Assembly: GCA_963777515.1 (NCBI GenBank)
Contig: CAVZQU010000004.1
Span: 310,001 to 374,000, forward strand
From: CAVSWT01 sp963777515
GTDB lineage: Bacteria; Bacteroidota; Ignavibacteria; Ignavibacteriales; Ignavibacteriaceae
Length of the DNA stretch: 64,000 bases
Direction of reading: 5' to 3'
Below, in pieces: positions 50,986 to 61,065 of this stretch (position 1 is the stretch's first letter; every line of letters starts with the position of its first letter). A program made the position numbers and the translations under genes. Below the pieces are notes generated by a model. It was not told where the DNA came from, did not search any database, and was given only the letters and a program-made list of their open reading frames with translations.

Positions 50986-51132
50986 ATGTCAGTAAGAAAA
51001 CCATATGAACAAACCTATTATCCACCGGTTCCAACAAAGTTTACTAAATTTTTTAGAACTAATATTATTTACCAATTTTTTCGTTTCTTAATAATTAATA
51101 TTAAAATGTTAAGAATGGTTAGGAAACATTAA
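50986..51132 (+). CDS. Small 48-residue basic membrane-associated protein downstream of the SQR-like gene
   Basis: A short reading frame with a strong Shine-Dalgarno (GGAG, 50974-50977, eight bases before ATG) starting 17 bases after the flavoprotein stop. The protein begins MSVRKPYEQTYYPPVPTKFT and continues with a basic, hydrophobic, aromatic helix (IIYQFFRFLIINIKML). No known family. The position and ribosome site suggest a subunit or membrane anchor for the flavoprotein; that is inference. Confidence 0.65.
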   Translation: MSVRKPYEQTYYPPVPTKFTKFFRTNIIYQFFRFLIINIKMLRMVRKH

Positions 51133-51184
51133 AAATTTTTAAACTTTTTTAATTATTTTAAAATTAAAAAAATATAGGAGTGGT

Positions 51185-51949
51185 ATGAGAATTCTTTCCT
51201 GGAATGTTAATGGAATTAGAGCAGCTTATAAAAAAGGATTTCTTGATTGGTTAAAAAAAGAGAATCCTGATATCTTATGTATTCAAGAAACCAAAGCACA
51301 TGAGGAACAGCTTGTTGATGAATTAAAAAATGTTAACGGCTATCATTCATATTTTTGTTCGGGGGAAAGAAAAGGTTACAGCGGAACAGCTTTATATACA
51401 AAAGAGAAACCAGTCAGCGTAAAAAAAGGATTCGGGATAGAAAAATTTGATAACGAAGGAAGAATAATAATTGCTGAATATCCTGGTTTTGTTTTATTCA
51501 ATATTTACTATCCTAATGGGAAAGCACGAGCAGAAAGACTGCAATATAAAATGGAATTCTATGATGCATTTTTAAATTATGCCAACAAGCTTAAAAAGAA
51601 AGGCAAAAAAATTATTGTCTGCGGTGATGTAAATACTGCACATAAAGAAATTGATTTAGCACGTCCCAAAGAAAATTCAAAAGTATCCGGTTTTCTTCCT
51701 GAAGAAAGAGAATGGATAGATAAATTTATCAGTAAAGGTTATATAGATACTTTCAGGATGTTCAACCAGGAGCCGGATCAATATACCTGGTGGGATCAGG
51801 TAACACGTGCGCGTGAAAGAAATGTCGGCTGGCGTATTGATTATTTCTTTGTATCTGAAAATGCAAAAGCTGATGTAAAAGATGCATTTATTTTAAGTGA
51901 TGTAATGGGCTCTGACCATTGCCCGATTGGAATTAATTTAAAAGTTTAA
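51185..51949 (+). CDS. xth: Exodeoxyribonuclease III / AP endonuclease
   Basis: 254-residue metal-dependent AP endonuclease and 3'-5' exonuclease for base excision repair. Active-site motifs are WNVNGIRAAYKKGFLDW, IQETKAHE, YYPNG, GDVNTAHKEIDLARPK, WRIDYFFVS and GSDHCPIGI, complete for the EEP family. It precedes the photolyase, giving a small DNA-repair pair. Confidence 0.96.
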   Translation: MRILSWNVNGIRAAYKKGFLDWLKKENPDILCIQETKAHEEQLVDELKNVNGYHSYFCSGERKGYSGTALYTKEKPVSVKKGFGIEKFDNEGRIIIAEYPGFVLFNIYYPNGKARAERLQYKMEFYDAFLNYANKLKKKGKKIIVCGDVNTAHKEIDLARPKENSKVSGFLPEEREWIDKFISKGYIDTFRMFNQEPDQYTWWDQVTRARERNVGWRIDYFFVSENAKADVKDAFILSDVMGSDHCPIGINLKV

Positions 51950-52019
51950 ATTTGTTAAGAATATAATTCCTTCCAAAAATTCTTTACAATTACTTAAGAA
52001 AAATTTTTCTTTAAGCATA

Positions 52020-53375
52020 ATGATAAACCCCAAACGAATTAGACTTTTGCAAAATGGTGAAAACCGTAAAGGCCCCATTGCTTATTGGATGAGCCGTGAC
52101 CAGAAGCTTCATGATAACTGGGCAGTTTATTTCGCCCAGCAGCTTGCCCAAGAAAAAAAGGAAAACTTTTGCATAGTATTTTGTTTAGTGTCAAATTTTC
52201 TTGAAGCGACAATCCGCCAATATGGATTTTATGTTAAAAGGACTACAAGAATTAGAAAATGAAGCAGAAAAATATAACATTCCTTTTTTCTTATTAACAG
52301 GGAATCCGGAACAAGAAATTACAAAATTTATTAAAGAACAAATAAGATCAGTAATCTTATTTCAGATTTTGATCCGTTAAAAATTAAAAGAATTTGGAAA
52401 AGAAACGTTGCAAGAAAAATTGATATTCCTTTCTATGAAGTTGATGCGCATAATATTGTTCCATGCTTGCATGCTTCTAACAAATTAGAATTTGCAGCTT
52501 ATACTATTAGGCCCAAAATAAATAAGCATCTTCAAGAATTTTTAGACAATTATCCTGAATTAAAAAAGCAGAAAAAATTAGAAAGTCTTTCTTCATCAAA
52601 AATTAATTGGGAAGAAATAAAGAACAGTCTGAATATTAATCTTGAGGTTAAAGAAGTTGATTGGATTAAACCTGGATGCAGTTCAGCATTAAAAATGCTT
52701 GAAGACTTTTTACAAAATAAATTTGAAAATTATTCTGAAGATAGAAACGACCCTAATAAAAATGCTCAATCAAATCTTTCTCCTTATCTTCACTTTGGAC
52801 AAATCTCTTCTCAAAGAATTGCTCTCGAAGTAAAATTATTAAATGGAAATCCTGAATCTGAAAAATCTTTTTTAGAAGAGTTAATTATCAGAAAAGAATT
52901 GTCGGATAATTTTTGTTACTTCAATCCAAATTATGATAACTTCAATGGATTTCATGAATGGGCTAAGAAAACATTAAACGAGCATCGTAAAGATAAAAGA
53001 GAGTTTGTCTATTCTATTGAAGAATTTGAAGAAGCAAAAACTCATGAAGAATTATGGAATGCTGCTCAGAAAGAATTAATATTAAGGGGCAAAATGCACG
53101 GGTATATGAGAATGTACTGGGCAAAAAAAATTCTTGAATGGAGCCGCTCGCCTGAAGAGGCATTAAAAATTGCGATTTATCTAAATGACAAATATGAAAT
53201 TGACGGGCGTGACCCTAATGGCTATGTTGGCTGTATGTGGTCAATTGGCGGAGTACATGATAGGGCGTGGTCAGAAAGGGAAATCTTCGGTAAAATTCGC
53301 TTTATGAACTTAAATGGGGCAAAGCGCAAATTTGATGTGGATACATATATTAATAGTATCCTCAAATCTTTTTAG
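52020..53375 (+). CDS. phr: Class II deoxyribodipyrimidine photolyase (two compensating frameshifts, ~52235 and ~52343)
   Basis: Light-driven repair of cyclobutane pyrimidine dimers. The N-terminus (RIRLLQNG, PIAYWMSRDQKLHDNWAVYF) and C-terminus (LSPYLHFGQISSQR, IDGRDPNGYVGCMWSIGG, then HDRAWSEREIFGKIRFM and KRKFDVDTYI) are class II signatures. The FAD/antenna halves are joined by about 110 bases read in another frame (MLKGLQELENEAEKYNIPFFLL), with shifts at GGATTTTATG near 52235 and near 52343. The whole span is exactly 452 codons, so two opposite single-base errors restore a full-length protein of normal size. Confidence 0.9.
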
Positions 53376-53474
53376 CTTATTTCCTTCCAAAATCTCAATT
53401 TTTCTATTTATATATTCTGTAAAAGCTGGAATTTTATTTTAATTAAAAAATAAAGACTTGGAATAATTATTGTT

Positions 53475-55489
53475 ATGGAAAACCCGATTGTTAATAAATT
53501 TGGTATATATAATTACAAAACAAATCCAATGATAAAATCCAGCAAATGGTCTTATAAGCTGCCATTTAAATTAACTCTAATTTTCTCGGTGTTTGGTTTA
53601 GTTGCGTTAATATTTATTTATTTAACACTTACCGAAAATTTTCAGGAGAATAGTTATACAGAATTCTATAATAAAAAAGATATTATTGCCAGGCAATTAG
53701 CAGCAAATGCACGGTATGAGTTACTATTAAATAATAAAAAAAATCAGTTTAGAACTCTTGCTGATTCTTCCATTCTTAAAGAATTAAAATATTTGGTCCT
53801 AACAAATGATACCGGGAAAGTTCTGTTTAGTTATAATTTGCCGGTTGCAGATACAAATAAATATAATTCAATTTCAAAACCGTCAAGTCTGCCAATCAAC
53901 ACTACTTATTCTGCTTTCATAGATCCGTTAAAGAATTATAAACTACTTAGAGATTATATCCCTGTATTAAGGAACGACAGTTTATTAGGGAAGATGTATT
54001 TTGGAGTTCCGATTGAAAGCTTGGGCAAAAAGATTTATTCACAAAATATGACATATTGCTGTAGGCGGAATAATCATTATTTTTTATTAACATATTTATT
54101 ATATTCTTTGTTATAAAATTTTATACAGGTCCAATCGATAATATTTTGACAGTAACTCAAGAACTTTCAAGCGGCCATCTATCCGCACGTTCAAAATATA
54201 TAGGAGAAAACCAGCTTGGAGATTTAGCACATTACGTTAACAGGATTGCACACAACACTGAAACTCTTTCTAGTCAAAATGAAAGCTTGAATAGGCAGTT
54301 AAAAGTAGTTATGAAAGACAAGCTGGGTGAGCTTAATTTTGAAATTAACCAGCGCAGGATGGCTGAGTTTTCATTGAAGAAAAGCGAAGAACAGTTTCGT
54401 CTCATGTTTGAATTAGCTCCAATAGGTATGTTTATTAGTTCTACTGACAGGGCAATTAAAAAAGTTAACCAGGCTTTTTGTAATACGGTTGGTTATACGG
54501 AAGAAGAGCTTATTAAAACAAACGGTGCTGAAATTACCTATCCCGATGATAAGATGGAAGACATAGCTCTGCATAATGAGTTGTTAAACAACAAAGTTGA
54601 AAATATTACTTTTGAAAAAAGATTTATCACAAATAAAAATAAAGTTATTTATGCAATAATGAAATCTGTTTTATTAAGAGACGAAAAAGGGAAGCCGATT
54701 CAATTCATCGAACAGATACTTGATATTACAGAACGAAAGAGAACTGAACAGGAATTAATAGATGCAAAAGAAAAAGCAGAAGAATCTGATAGATTAAAAA
54801 CGGCTTTTCTTGCCCAGATGTCGCATGAAATTCGTACACCTCTTAATATCATTTTAAATGCAGCTCCACTTATTGCAGATGAATTTGTAGATGGTGTTGA
54901 TGAAGAAACCGAAGTATTGTTGGATTCCGTCAGCAGTGCAGGTAAAAGATTACAGCGCACCATTGATATGATTTTAAATATGTCTTCAATTCAATCCGGC
55001 AATTACAAACCAGAAAATGAAATGATTGATATTGATGTTGAATTAAAAAAATTATTAGAAGAATTTAAACCAATCTGTCAAGATAAAAATCTTGGTTTAT
55101 TTTTCTTTAATGAGACTAAAGAAGCTAAAGTTTTTGCAGACCGTTATACAATAATCCAAAGCTTTCAAAATTTAATTCACAACTCAATAAAATACACCAT
55201 CCGCGGAAAAATAGATGTAGTAATTTTTAAAGATGAAGAAAATCGAGTAAATGTAAACATATCCGATACCGGAATTGGAATGTCAGAAGAATATCTAACA
55301 AAAATATTTCATCCTTTCTCACAGGAAGATACGGGTCATAAAAGGGAATTCGAAGGAAACGGACTCGGATTAGCGTTAGTTAAAAAGTATCTCGACTTAA
55401 ACAAAGCTGAAATCTTGGTTAAAAGTAAGAAGGAGGTTGGTTCAACATTCACAATTACTTTTGATAAACAAAATGGAAGAATAGCTTAG
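53475..55489 (+). CDS. PAS-domain sensor histidine kinase (two frameshifts, ~54048 and ~54085)
   Basis: Membrane sensor kinase of about 670 residues. First helix (LTLIFSVFGLVALIFIYLTL), an extracytoplasmic sensor of about 150 residues, second helix, HAMP linker (GPIDNILTVTQELSSGHLSA), coiled region, PAS domain (FRLMFELAPIGMFISSTDRA), HisKA box with MSHEIRTPLN, and HATPase motifs (FQNLIHNSIKYT, SDTGIGMS and GNGLGLALV). The second helix is where the sequence breaks: two single-base shifts, one at T-run near 54085, with AVGGIIIIF in between. No partner response regulator is adjacent, so the signal and target are unknown. Confidence 0.88.
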
Positions 55490-55580
55490 AAGAAATTATT
55501 TCAAATAATTAGCATTTCTTATCCAGCAATCTTTTCTTAAATTTGCGCATCCAAAACCACTAATAAATTATTCTCTTAAG

Positions 55581-56468
55581 ATGAAAAATTATAGAGTATT
55601 ATTATTTTATAAATATGTTAATGTTGATGATCCGGAAAAATTCATGAATGAACATTTGGAATTTTGTAATCAAAATGAAATTAAAGGAAGAGTGTTCATT
55701 GCTTATGAAGGAATAAACGGAACTGTTTCCGGGACAACTGAAAACATAGAAAAATATAAAAAGAATTTAAGAAGCTATCCCATTTTTGAAGATATTATTT
55801 TTAAGGAAGACAGAGCAGAAGAGCATGCTTTTTTCAAAATGCATGTAAGGGTTAAAAAAGAAATAGTAAATTCAAATTTACATGATATAGATTTTAAAAA
55901 CGGCGGTAAACGATTAACTCCTGAAGAACTTTTAAAATTTTATGAAGAAGGAAAAGATTTTATAATTATTGATGCCCGAAATAATTATGAAAGCAATATC
56001 GGTAAATTTAAAAATGCAGTAACACCGGATATAAAAAATTTTCGTCACTGGCCGGATGTGGTTGATTCCTTAAAAGATCAAAAAGATAAAACAATAGTTA
56101 CCTACTGTACAGGTGGAATAAGATGTGAAAAAGCATCTGCATATATGGTTCAGCAGGGTTTTAAAAATGTATATCAGCTTGAAGGCGGAATAGTTTCTTA
56201 TACAAAGAAATTTCCTGATACTTATTGGGAAGGCGGGATTTTCGTTTTTGACGAAAGAAGAGTTGTTGAACCAAATTCGAAAAATGAATTAAAATATGTT
56301 GCCGAATGTCATTTCTGCGGAAAACCTACATCATATTATATAAATTGCCATAATCAAGATTGTGATAAAATTATAATTAGCTGCCACGAATGCAAAATTG
56401 AGAATGACTATTGCTGTTCGGATGAGTGTAGAAATTCTTCAAACAAAAGGGACAGATATTACGGCTGA
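55581..56468 (+). CDS. trhO: tRNA uridine(34) hydroxylase TrhO (rhodanese-like, UPF0176)
   Basis: Oxygen-dependent hydroxylase that makes 5-hydroxyuridine at the tRNA wobble position. The N-terminal UPF0176 domain (RVFIAYEGINGTVSGTTENI) is followed by a rhodanese domain with catalytic Cys in VTYCTGGIRCEKASAYM, and a cysteine-rich tail (CHFCGKPTSYYINCHNQDC and on) that probably binds zinc. The 295-residue length is normal for Bacteroidota members. It sits one base ahead of the HEAGH membrane protein. Confidence 0.93.
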   Translation: MKNYRVLLFYKYVNVDDPEKFMNEHLEFCNQNEIKGRVFIAYEGINGTVSGTTENIEKYKKNLRSYPIFEDIIFKEDRAEEHAFFKMHVRVKKEIVNSNLHDIDFKNGGKRLTPEELLKFYEEGKDFIIIDARNNYESNIGKFKNAVTPDIKNFRHWPDVVDSLKDQKDKTIVTYCTGGIRCEKASAYMVQQGFKNVYQLEGGIVSYTKKFPDTYWEGGIFVFDERRVVEPNSKNELKYVAECHFCGKPTSYYINCHNQDCDKIIISCHECKIENDYCCSDECRNSSNKRDRYYG

Positions 56469-56469
56469 A

Positions 56470-56979
56470 ATGAAATTTATAAAGGGAAGCGGGGATAAAT
56501 TATATTATTTTAAAAAATGGCTGCCATCAATAATAATTCTACCGATTGCAATTTATTTCGTTCTTAATAGAGGCGATTACCTATTTATTGATAATGCTGA
56601 TTTAGTAATACACGAGGCCGGACATTTTTTCTTCCGTTTTTTGGGGAAATTTATTTACACTGCCGGCGGTACTTTGATGCAGATTATTCTTCCTTCGTTG
56701 ATAGTCTGGTATTTTTTTAGAAACTCTTATCGAACCGGAGTACAGTTTTCTTTATTATGGCTTGGTCAAAATTTTATCAACATTAGTGTATATGCAGCGG
56801 ATGCTCAAGTAAGAAAATTGCATCTGCTTGGGGGTAATAAAGTTTATCATGATTGGCATTTTATGCTTAGTGAACTGAATATTTTGGATTACGATCATGC
56901 GGTTGGCTATTTTTTCTTTAGTATAGCAATAATAATTTTTATTGTTGCATTATTAATGCCTCTTGTAATTAAAGATTAA
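56470..56979 (+). CDS. Membrane protein with HEAGH zinc-protease-like motif
   Basis: 169 residues with four or five hydrophobic segments. The start is taken at ATG 56470; a longer frame opens upstream inside trhO, but its N-terminus is not like the rest. A HExxH metal site lies at the start of the second helix: LVIHEAGHFFFRFLGK. A second conserved stretch, LGQNFINISVYAADA, has Asn and Asp in the place where M50-type proteases hold a further ligand. It may be a small intramembrane metalloprotease, or an unrelated family carrying HEAGH by chance; no family is recognised. Confidence 0.65.
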   Translation: MKFIKGSGDKLYYFKKWLPSIIILPIAIYFVLNRGDYLFIDNADLVIHEAGHFFFRFLGKFIYTAGGTLMQIILPSLIVWYFFRNSYRTGVQFSLLWLGQNFINISVYAADAQVRKLHLLGGNKVYHDWHFMLSELNILDYDHAVGYFFFSIAIIIFIVALLMPLVIKD

Positions 56980-57013
56980 ATATTATTTTTGTCGAACAAA
57001 TTTTCTGATAATA

Positions 57014-57826
57014 ATGATGATAAAATTACAATTCATATTAATAATAGTGCTAACTGCAAGTGTATTTGGGCAGGATAGCCTGGTTACAACTTATTTCGAT
57101 AATGGGAACAAAAAAGAAGTATATAACCTTAAAAAAAATATTCGCGTTGGTGCCGATACACTCTATTTTGAAAATGGAAACATTAAAGAAGAACGGTTTT
57201 ATGTAAACGGAAGAATTGATGGGCTAATAAAGATTTATTCAGAAGAAGGGAAGCTTCAAAAAACAGTTTACGTTGAAGACGGCAGAAGAAACGGCCCCAC
57301 TTCGTTGTTTTCCAAAGAAGGCATTTATGAAAAAGATGTAAATTATGATAACGGTAAAAAAGTTCCTGATGTTGATCCTTATGAAGAGCTGGAAAAACAA
57401 TTAGCTTCAAAACCAAAAGGAAAAGAATCAAATCTTGCTTCCACAAAGTTTGAAAATAAAATTGATCATTCTTTACCGCCTAAAATGACTGAAGAAGTTG
57501 CTGAAGATGATCCAGCCTATTTTTTAAGCGTTGAAGTAATGCCGGAACCTGTTGGGGGGATTGAAGCAATTCAAAAAAGAATAGTATATCCAAGCAGAGC
57601 CATTAAAAACCACATTGAGGGTACAGTAAAGATTCGAGTATATGTAGATGAGTATGGCGAAGTTACCGAGGCAACAGTCGTGGATAGTCTTGGTTATGGT
57701 TGTGATGAAGCAGCACGCACAGCAGTTTACTATTCAAGGTTTAAGCCCGGATTGCAGAAAGGAAAAAGAGTAAGAGTGCAGACTATTATCCCAATTGAAT
57801 TTAAACTACCCAAGAAAGAAGAATGA
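57014..57826 (+). CDS. TonB C-terminal-domain protein with MORN-type repeats
   Basis: 270-residue periplasmic or secreted protein. After a signal peptide (LQFILIIVLTASVFGQ) are repeated strands of the MORN_2 kind (YFDNGNKKEVYN, YFENGNIKEERFYVNG, YSEEGKLQKTVYVEDG), a charged linker, and a TonB C-terminal domain (RIVYPSRAIKNHIEGTVKIR, DSLGYGCDEAARTAVYYSRF). No membrane helix precedes the TonB domain, unlike the energy-transducing TonB; such proteins are common in Bacteroidota envelopes with unknown partners. Confidence 0.85.
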   Translation: MMIKLQFILIIVLTASVFGQDSLVTTYFDNGNKKEVYNLKKNIRVGADTLYFENGNIKEERFYVNGRIDGLIKIYSEEGKLQKTVYVEDGRRNGPTSLFSKEGIYEKDVNYDNGKKVPDVDPYEELEKQLASKPKGKESNLASTKFENKIDHSLPPKMTEEVAEDDPAYFLSVEVMPEPVGGIEAIQKRIVYPSRAIKNHIEGTVKIRVYVDEYGEVTEATVVDSLGYGCDEAARTAVYYSRFKPGLQKGKRVRVQTIIPIEFKLPKKEE

Positions 57827-57901
57827 AAAAATAAGTCATAAGTAGAACTTGCTGCTTGCCTATAGAATAAAAATTTTTTTTTCTCTTTGTCACATCCTCT
57901 A

Positions 57902-57925
57902 AAGATATAGTAGAAATTATATCTT
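57902..57925. other. Hairpin in the mgtE leader region
   Basis: AAGATATA (57902-57909) and TATATCTT (57918-57925) form a perfect eight-base stem with an eight-base loop in the 235-base gap ahead of mgtE. Its role is not known; it does not match the M-box riboswitch. Confidence 0.3.
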
Positions 57926-58061
57926 AATAACTAAATATTTAAAATTGTTTAATTGTTTTTTCAAATATTAAAGTTTATTTTTGGGCACTTTTCAATTAAA
58001 ATTATTAAAAAAAATATGTAGCAAAATTAAATTTTTATATCACTTAAATTAGGGAGTAAAC

Positions 58062-59441
58062 ATGCTAAGCCAATTGCTGCAACCCGAAATAAAGGCCTTA
58101 ATTGATGAGCGTAAACTTAGCACATTAAAAGAGATATTAAGTGATTGGTCACCCGCCGATATTGCCGAATTACTTTCAGAAATTCCAGAAAAAGAACAAG
58201 CCATTATTTTCCGTATTCTTCCAAATGAATTAGCAGCAGATACATTTGAGTATATGGAATTTGATAATCAGGTGAACTTATTGAAGGCTATGGGTAAAGA
58301 AGATGTGGCTACTATACTTAATGAAATGTCTCCTGATGACCGTACCGCACTTCTTGAAGATTTGCCGAGTTCAGCGGCTAAACAATTAATAATGCATCTT
58401 TCAACAAAAGAAAGAGAGATAGCCCAAACTTTGCTTGGTTATCCTGAAAATAGTGTTGGCCGTTTAATGACGCCGGACTATATAGCTGTTAAGCCTCAAT
58501 GGGATATGAATCAGACTTTAAGTCATATTAGAAAATATGGAAAGGATAGTGAAACTTTAAGTGTTATTTATATAATAGATGAAAAAGGAAAACTGATTGA
58601 CGATATAAGAATACGGGATATAATACTTTCACCTCCCGAGAAAACAATTAATGATTTGATGGATGAAAATTTTGTGGCATTAGCTGTAACAGATGACCAG
58701 GAAAAAGCCGTTGAAATATTTAAAGAATCTGACCGGGTTGCACTACCGGTGACAGACCATTTTGGAGTGCTTATTGGAATAGTTACTATTGATGACGTAC
58801 TCGATGTAGCTGAAGAAGAAGCTACAGAAGATATACAAAAACTTGGTGGTGTTGAGGCTTTAGATGAACCTTATTCAACTATGCCCATATTTTTAATGAT
58901 CAAGAAAAGAGTAACCGTACTTACATTACTTTTTGTGGGAGAAATGTTAACAGCAACGGCAATGGGGTTTTTTGAAAATCAAATAGCTAAAGCAGTCGTT
59001 TTAGCATTATTTGTCCCTTTAATTATCTCATCGGGCGGTAATACCGGTTCCCAGGCATCAACGCTTGTTATACGTGCAATGGCTTTGGGGGAAATAACTT
59101 TAAGAGATTGGTGGAAGATAATGAAGAGAGAAATAATCGCTGGTTTGCTATTGGGAACAATTTTGGGGTCAATTGGATTTTTAAGAATATCTCTATGGGA
59201 ATATTTTTCTGATATTTATGGAGTGCATTGGGTATTAATTGGATTAACTGTTTCATTATCCTTAATTGGAGTTGTTCTTTGGGGAACTCTTTCAGGGTCT
59301 ATGCTTCCTTTCATTTTAAGAAAATTTGGGCTTGATCCGGCAACTTCATCAGCACCATTTGTTGCAACATTAGTCGATGTTACCGGATTAGTAATTTATT
59401 TTTCAACTGCAATGATTATACTTAGCGGAACCCTGCTGTAA
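58062..59441 (+). CDS. mgtE: Magnesium transporter MgtE
   Basis: 459-residue Mg2+ channel. The N-terminal superhelical domain (about 20-130), two CBS domains (VGRLMTPDYIAVKP start near 140, second LMDENFVALAVTDDQ), the plug helix, and five membrane helices from about residue 285, with IISSGGNTGSQASTL and the C-terminal SAPFVATLVDVTGLVIYF carrying the ion pathway. Length and order are standard. CBS acidic positions suggest Mg sensing by the protein itself. Confidence 0.97.
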   Translation: MLSQLLQPEIKALIDERKLSTLKEILSDWSPADIAELLSEIPEKEQAIIFRILPNELAADTFEYMEFDNQVNLLKAMGKEDVATILNEMSPDDRTALLEDLPSSAAKQLIMHLSTKEREIAQTLLGYPENSVGRLMTPDYIAVKPQWDMNQTLSHIRKYGKDSETLSVIYIIDEKGKLIDDIRIRDIILSPPEKTINDLMDENFVALAVTDDQEKAVEIFKESDRVALPVTDHFGVLIGIVTIDDVLDVAEEEATEDIQKLGGVEALDEPYSTMPIFLMIKKRVTVLTLLFVGEMLTATAMGFFENQIAKAVVLALFVPLIISSGGNTGSQASTLVIRAMALGEITLRDWWKIMKREIIAGLLLGTILGSIGFLRISLWEYFSDIYGVHWVLIGLTVSLSLIGVVLWGTLSGSMLPFILRKFGLDPATSSAPFVATLVDVTGLVIYFSTAMIILSGTLL

Positions 59442-59745
59442 AGTTATTGTATGATTTTAATCAAGTACAGTAATAATTTGTTATAATTTAAGATATTTTA
59501 AGTTTTTCCCTTAAAAAAAAAGAGTTTTTTTAATATTTTAGTCCGGCACAAAATTTTCAGAGAAAAAGAATTTTCTCTAAATTGCATGCTCAATATTTCC
59601 ATATTAAACAAAAGGGACAAATAGCTTGGCGGTTATTTTATTTTTTAATGTGACTAACTAAGCGAAGCTGTATTCTGTTTCTATAAATATGCAATTTTTT
59701 AAAAGTGTAAATTATTTGGAAATTTAAAATTATAGAAGGAAAATT
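59442..59745. other. 304-base gap ahead of the polysaccharide genes
   Basis: AT-rich, with AGAGAAAA (59559-59566) mirrored by TTTTCTCT (59571-59578) as an eight-base hairpin without T-run. It probably contains the promoter of the downstream operon. No JUMPstart/ops-like element was recognised. Confidence 0.45.
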
Positions 59746-61038
59746 ATGAAGCTACTTGATGCTGTTCAAAATCAGAGTATAATAATTGGTGTTGTTGGCC
59801 TGGGGTATGTTGGCCTTCCCCTTGCAGTTGAATTTGGTAAAAAATATAAAGTGATTGGTTTTGATATTAACCAGGAAAGAATAAAAGAATTAAAAAGTGG
59901 AAAGGATAGAACACTAGAGTGTTCAAGTGAAGAGCTTGCCGAAGCAAAAAAATTATCTTATACAAGTACACTTGAAGATTTAAGTGAAGTAAATGTTTTT
60001 ATAGTTACCGTTCCAACCCCCGTAGATGATTTTAAGCGTCCCGACCTTACTCCGTTAATTAAAGCCAGTGAAACAGTTGGTAAGGTTCTAAAGCCAGGTG
60101 ACACTGTAATATATGAATCTACAGTTTATCCCGGATGTACAGAAGAAGATTGTGTCCCGGTTCTTGAGAAACAAAGCGGATTAACATTTAATAGGGATTT
60201 TTATTGCGGCTACAGTCCGGAAAGAATAAATCCCGGCGATAAAGATCATAGGGTTAGTACTATTAAAAAAATTGTAAGTGGAAGTACACCTGAAGTTGGA
60301 GAAGCATTAAATGAATTGTATAAAAGCATTATTAAGGTTGGTACCCACTTAGCTCCGTCAATAAAAGTAGCCGAAGCGGCAAAGGTAATTGAAAATTCAC
60401 AGCGTGATATAAATATTGCTTTTGTAAATGAACTTTCAAAATTATTTGATCTTATGAATATTGATACCTTAGATGTTCTCGAAGCTGCCGGTACAAAATG
60501 GAATTTCCTCCCGTTCCGCCCGGGATTAGTTGGAGGGCATTGTATCGGAGTTGATCCTTATTATCTCACTCATAAAGCCGTTAACCTTGGATATAATCCG
60601 GAAATCATTCTTGCCGGAAGAAGAATAAATGATGGCATGGGTGCATTCATTGCCAACCAACTGGTTAAACTTATGATTAAGAAAGAACACAAAATAAATA
60701 ATTCACACGTATTGGTTCTTGGAATTACTTTTAAAGAAAATTGTCCGGATATAAGAAATTCAAAAGTAATTGATATAATAAAAGAGCTAAAAGATTTCGG
60801 ATGTAACATTGATGTTTATGATCCATGGGCAGATGCTAAGGAAGTTAAGCATGAATATAATATAGATATAATAAGTGATTATTCAAAAATCGAAAACAAA
60901 GATTACCATGGCCTTGTTCTTGCGGTTGCTCATGATAAATTTAAGGAAATGGATTTTGACGGACTACGTAAAAACGGAGCGGTGATATATGATGTTAAAG
61001 GAATTCTCAAGAGAGATTCGGTTGATAACCGATTATAG
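59746..61038 (+). CDS. Nucleotide sugar dehydrogenase (UDP-N-acetylhexosaminuronate-forming type)
   Basis: 430-residue NAD-dependent enzyme that oxidises C6 of a UDP-sugar to the acid, feeding surface polysaccharide. The Rossmann motif GVVGLGYVGLPLA is at about residues 15-27, the VPTPVDDFKRPDL and YESTVYPGCTEEDCVP stretches follow, the middle has SPERINPGDKDH, and the catalytic cysteine is in GGHCIGVDPYYL near residue 266. The sequence is of the TviB/WbpA type (UDP-GlcNAc or UDP-GalNAc). It starts the locus with an epimerase and a WbpB-like oxidase. Confidence 0.92.
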   Translation: MKLLDAVQNQSIIIGVVGLGYVGLPLAVEFGKKYKVIGFDINQERIKELKSGKDRTLECSSEELAEAKKLSYTSTLEDLSEVNVFIVTVPTPVDDFKRPDLTPLIKASETVGKVLKPGDTVIYESTVYPGCTEEDCVPVLEKQSGLTFNRDFYCGYSPERINPGDKDHRVSTIKKIVSGSTPEVGEALNELYKSIIKVGTHLAPSIKVAEAAKVIENSQRDINIAFVNELSKLFDLMNIDTLDVLEAAGTKWNFLPFRPGLVGGHCIGVDPYYLTHKAVNLGYNPEIILAGRRINDGMGAFIANQLVKLMIKKEHKINNSHVLVLGITFKENCPDIRNSKVIDIIKELKDFGCNIDVYDPWADAKEVKHEYNIDIISDYSKIENKDYHGLVLAVAHDKFKEMDFDGLRKNGAVIYDVKGILKRDSVDNRL

Positions 61039-61065
61039 TTTTTTCTCATTAAATTAGATTTATAT

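Noticed and set aside
51960..52019. AGAAAAATTTTTCT palindrome as terminator after the exonuclease gene
   Set aside because: It has no loop and is AT-only, so it is likely chance in this composition.
57827..58061. M-box magnesium riboswitch ahead of mgtE
   Set aside because: The region is too AT-rich and lacks the M-box stems; only one eight-base hairpin is present.
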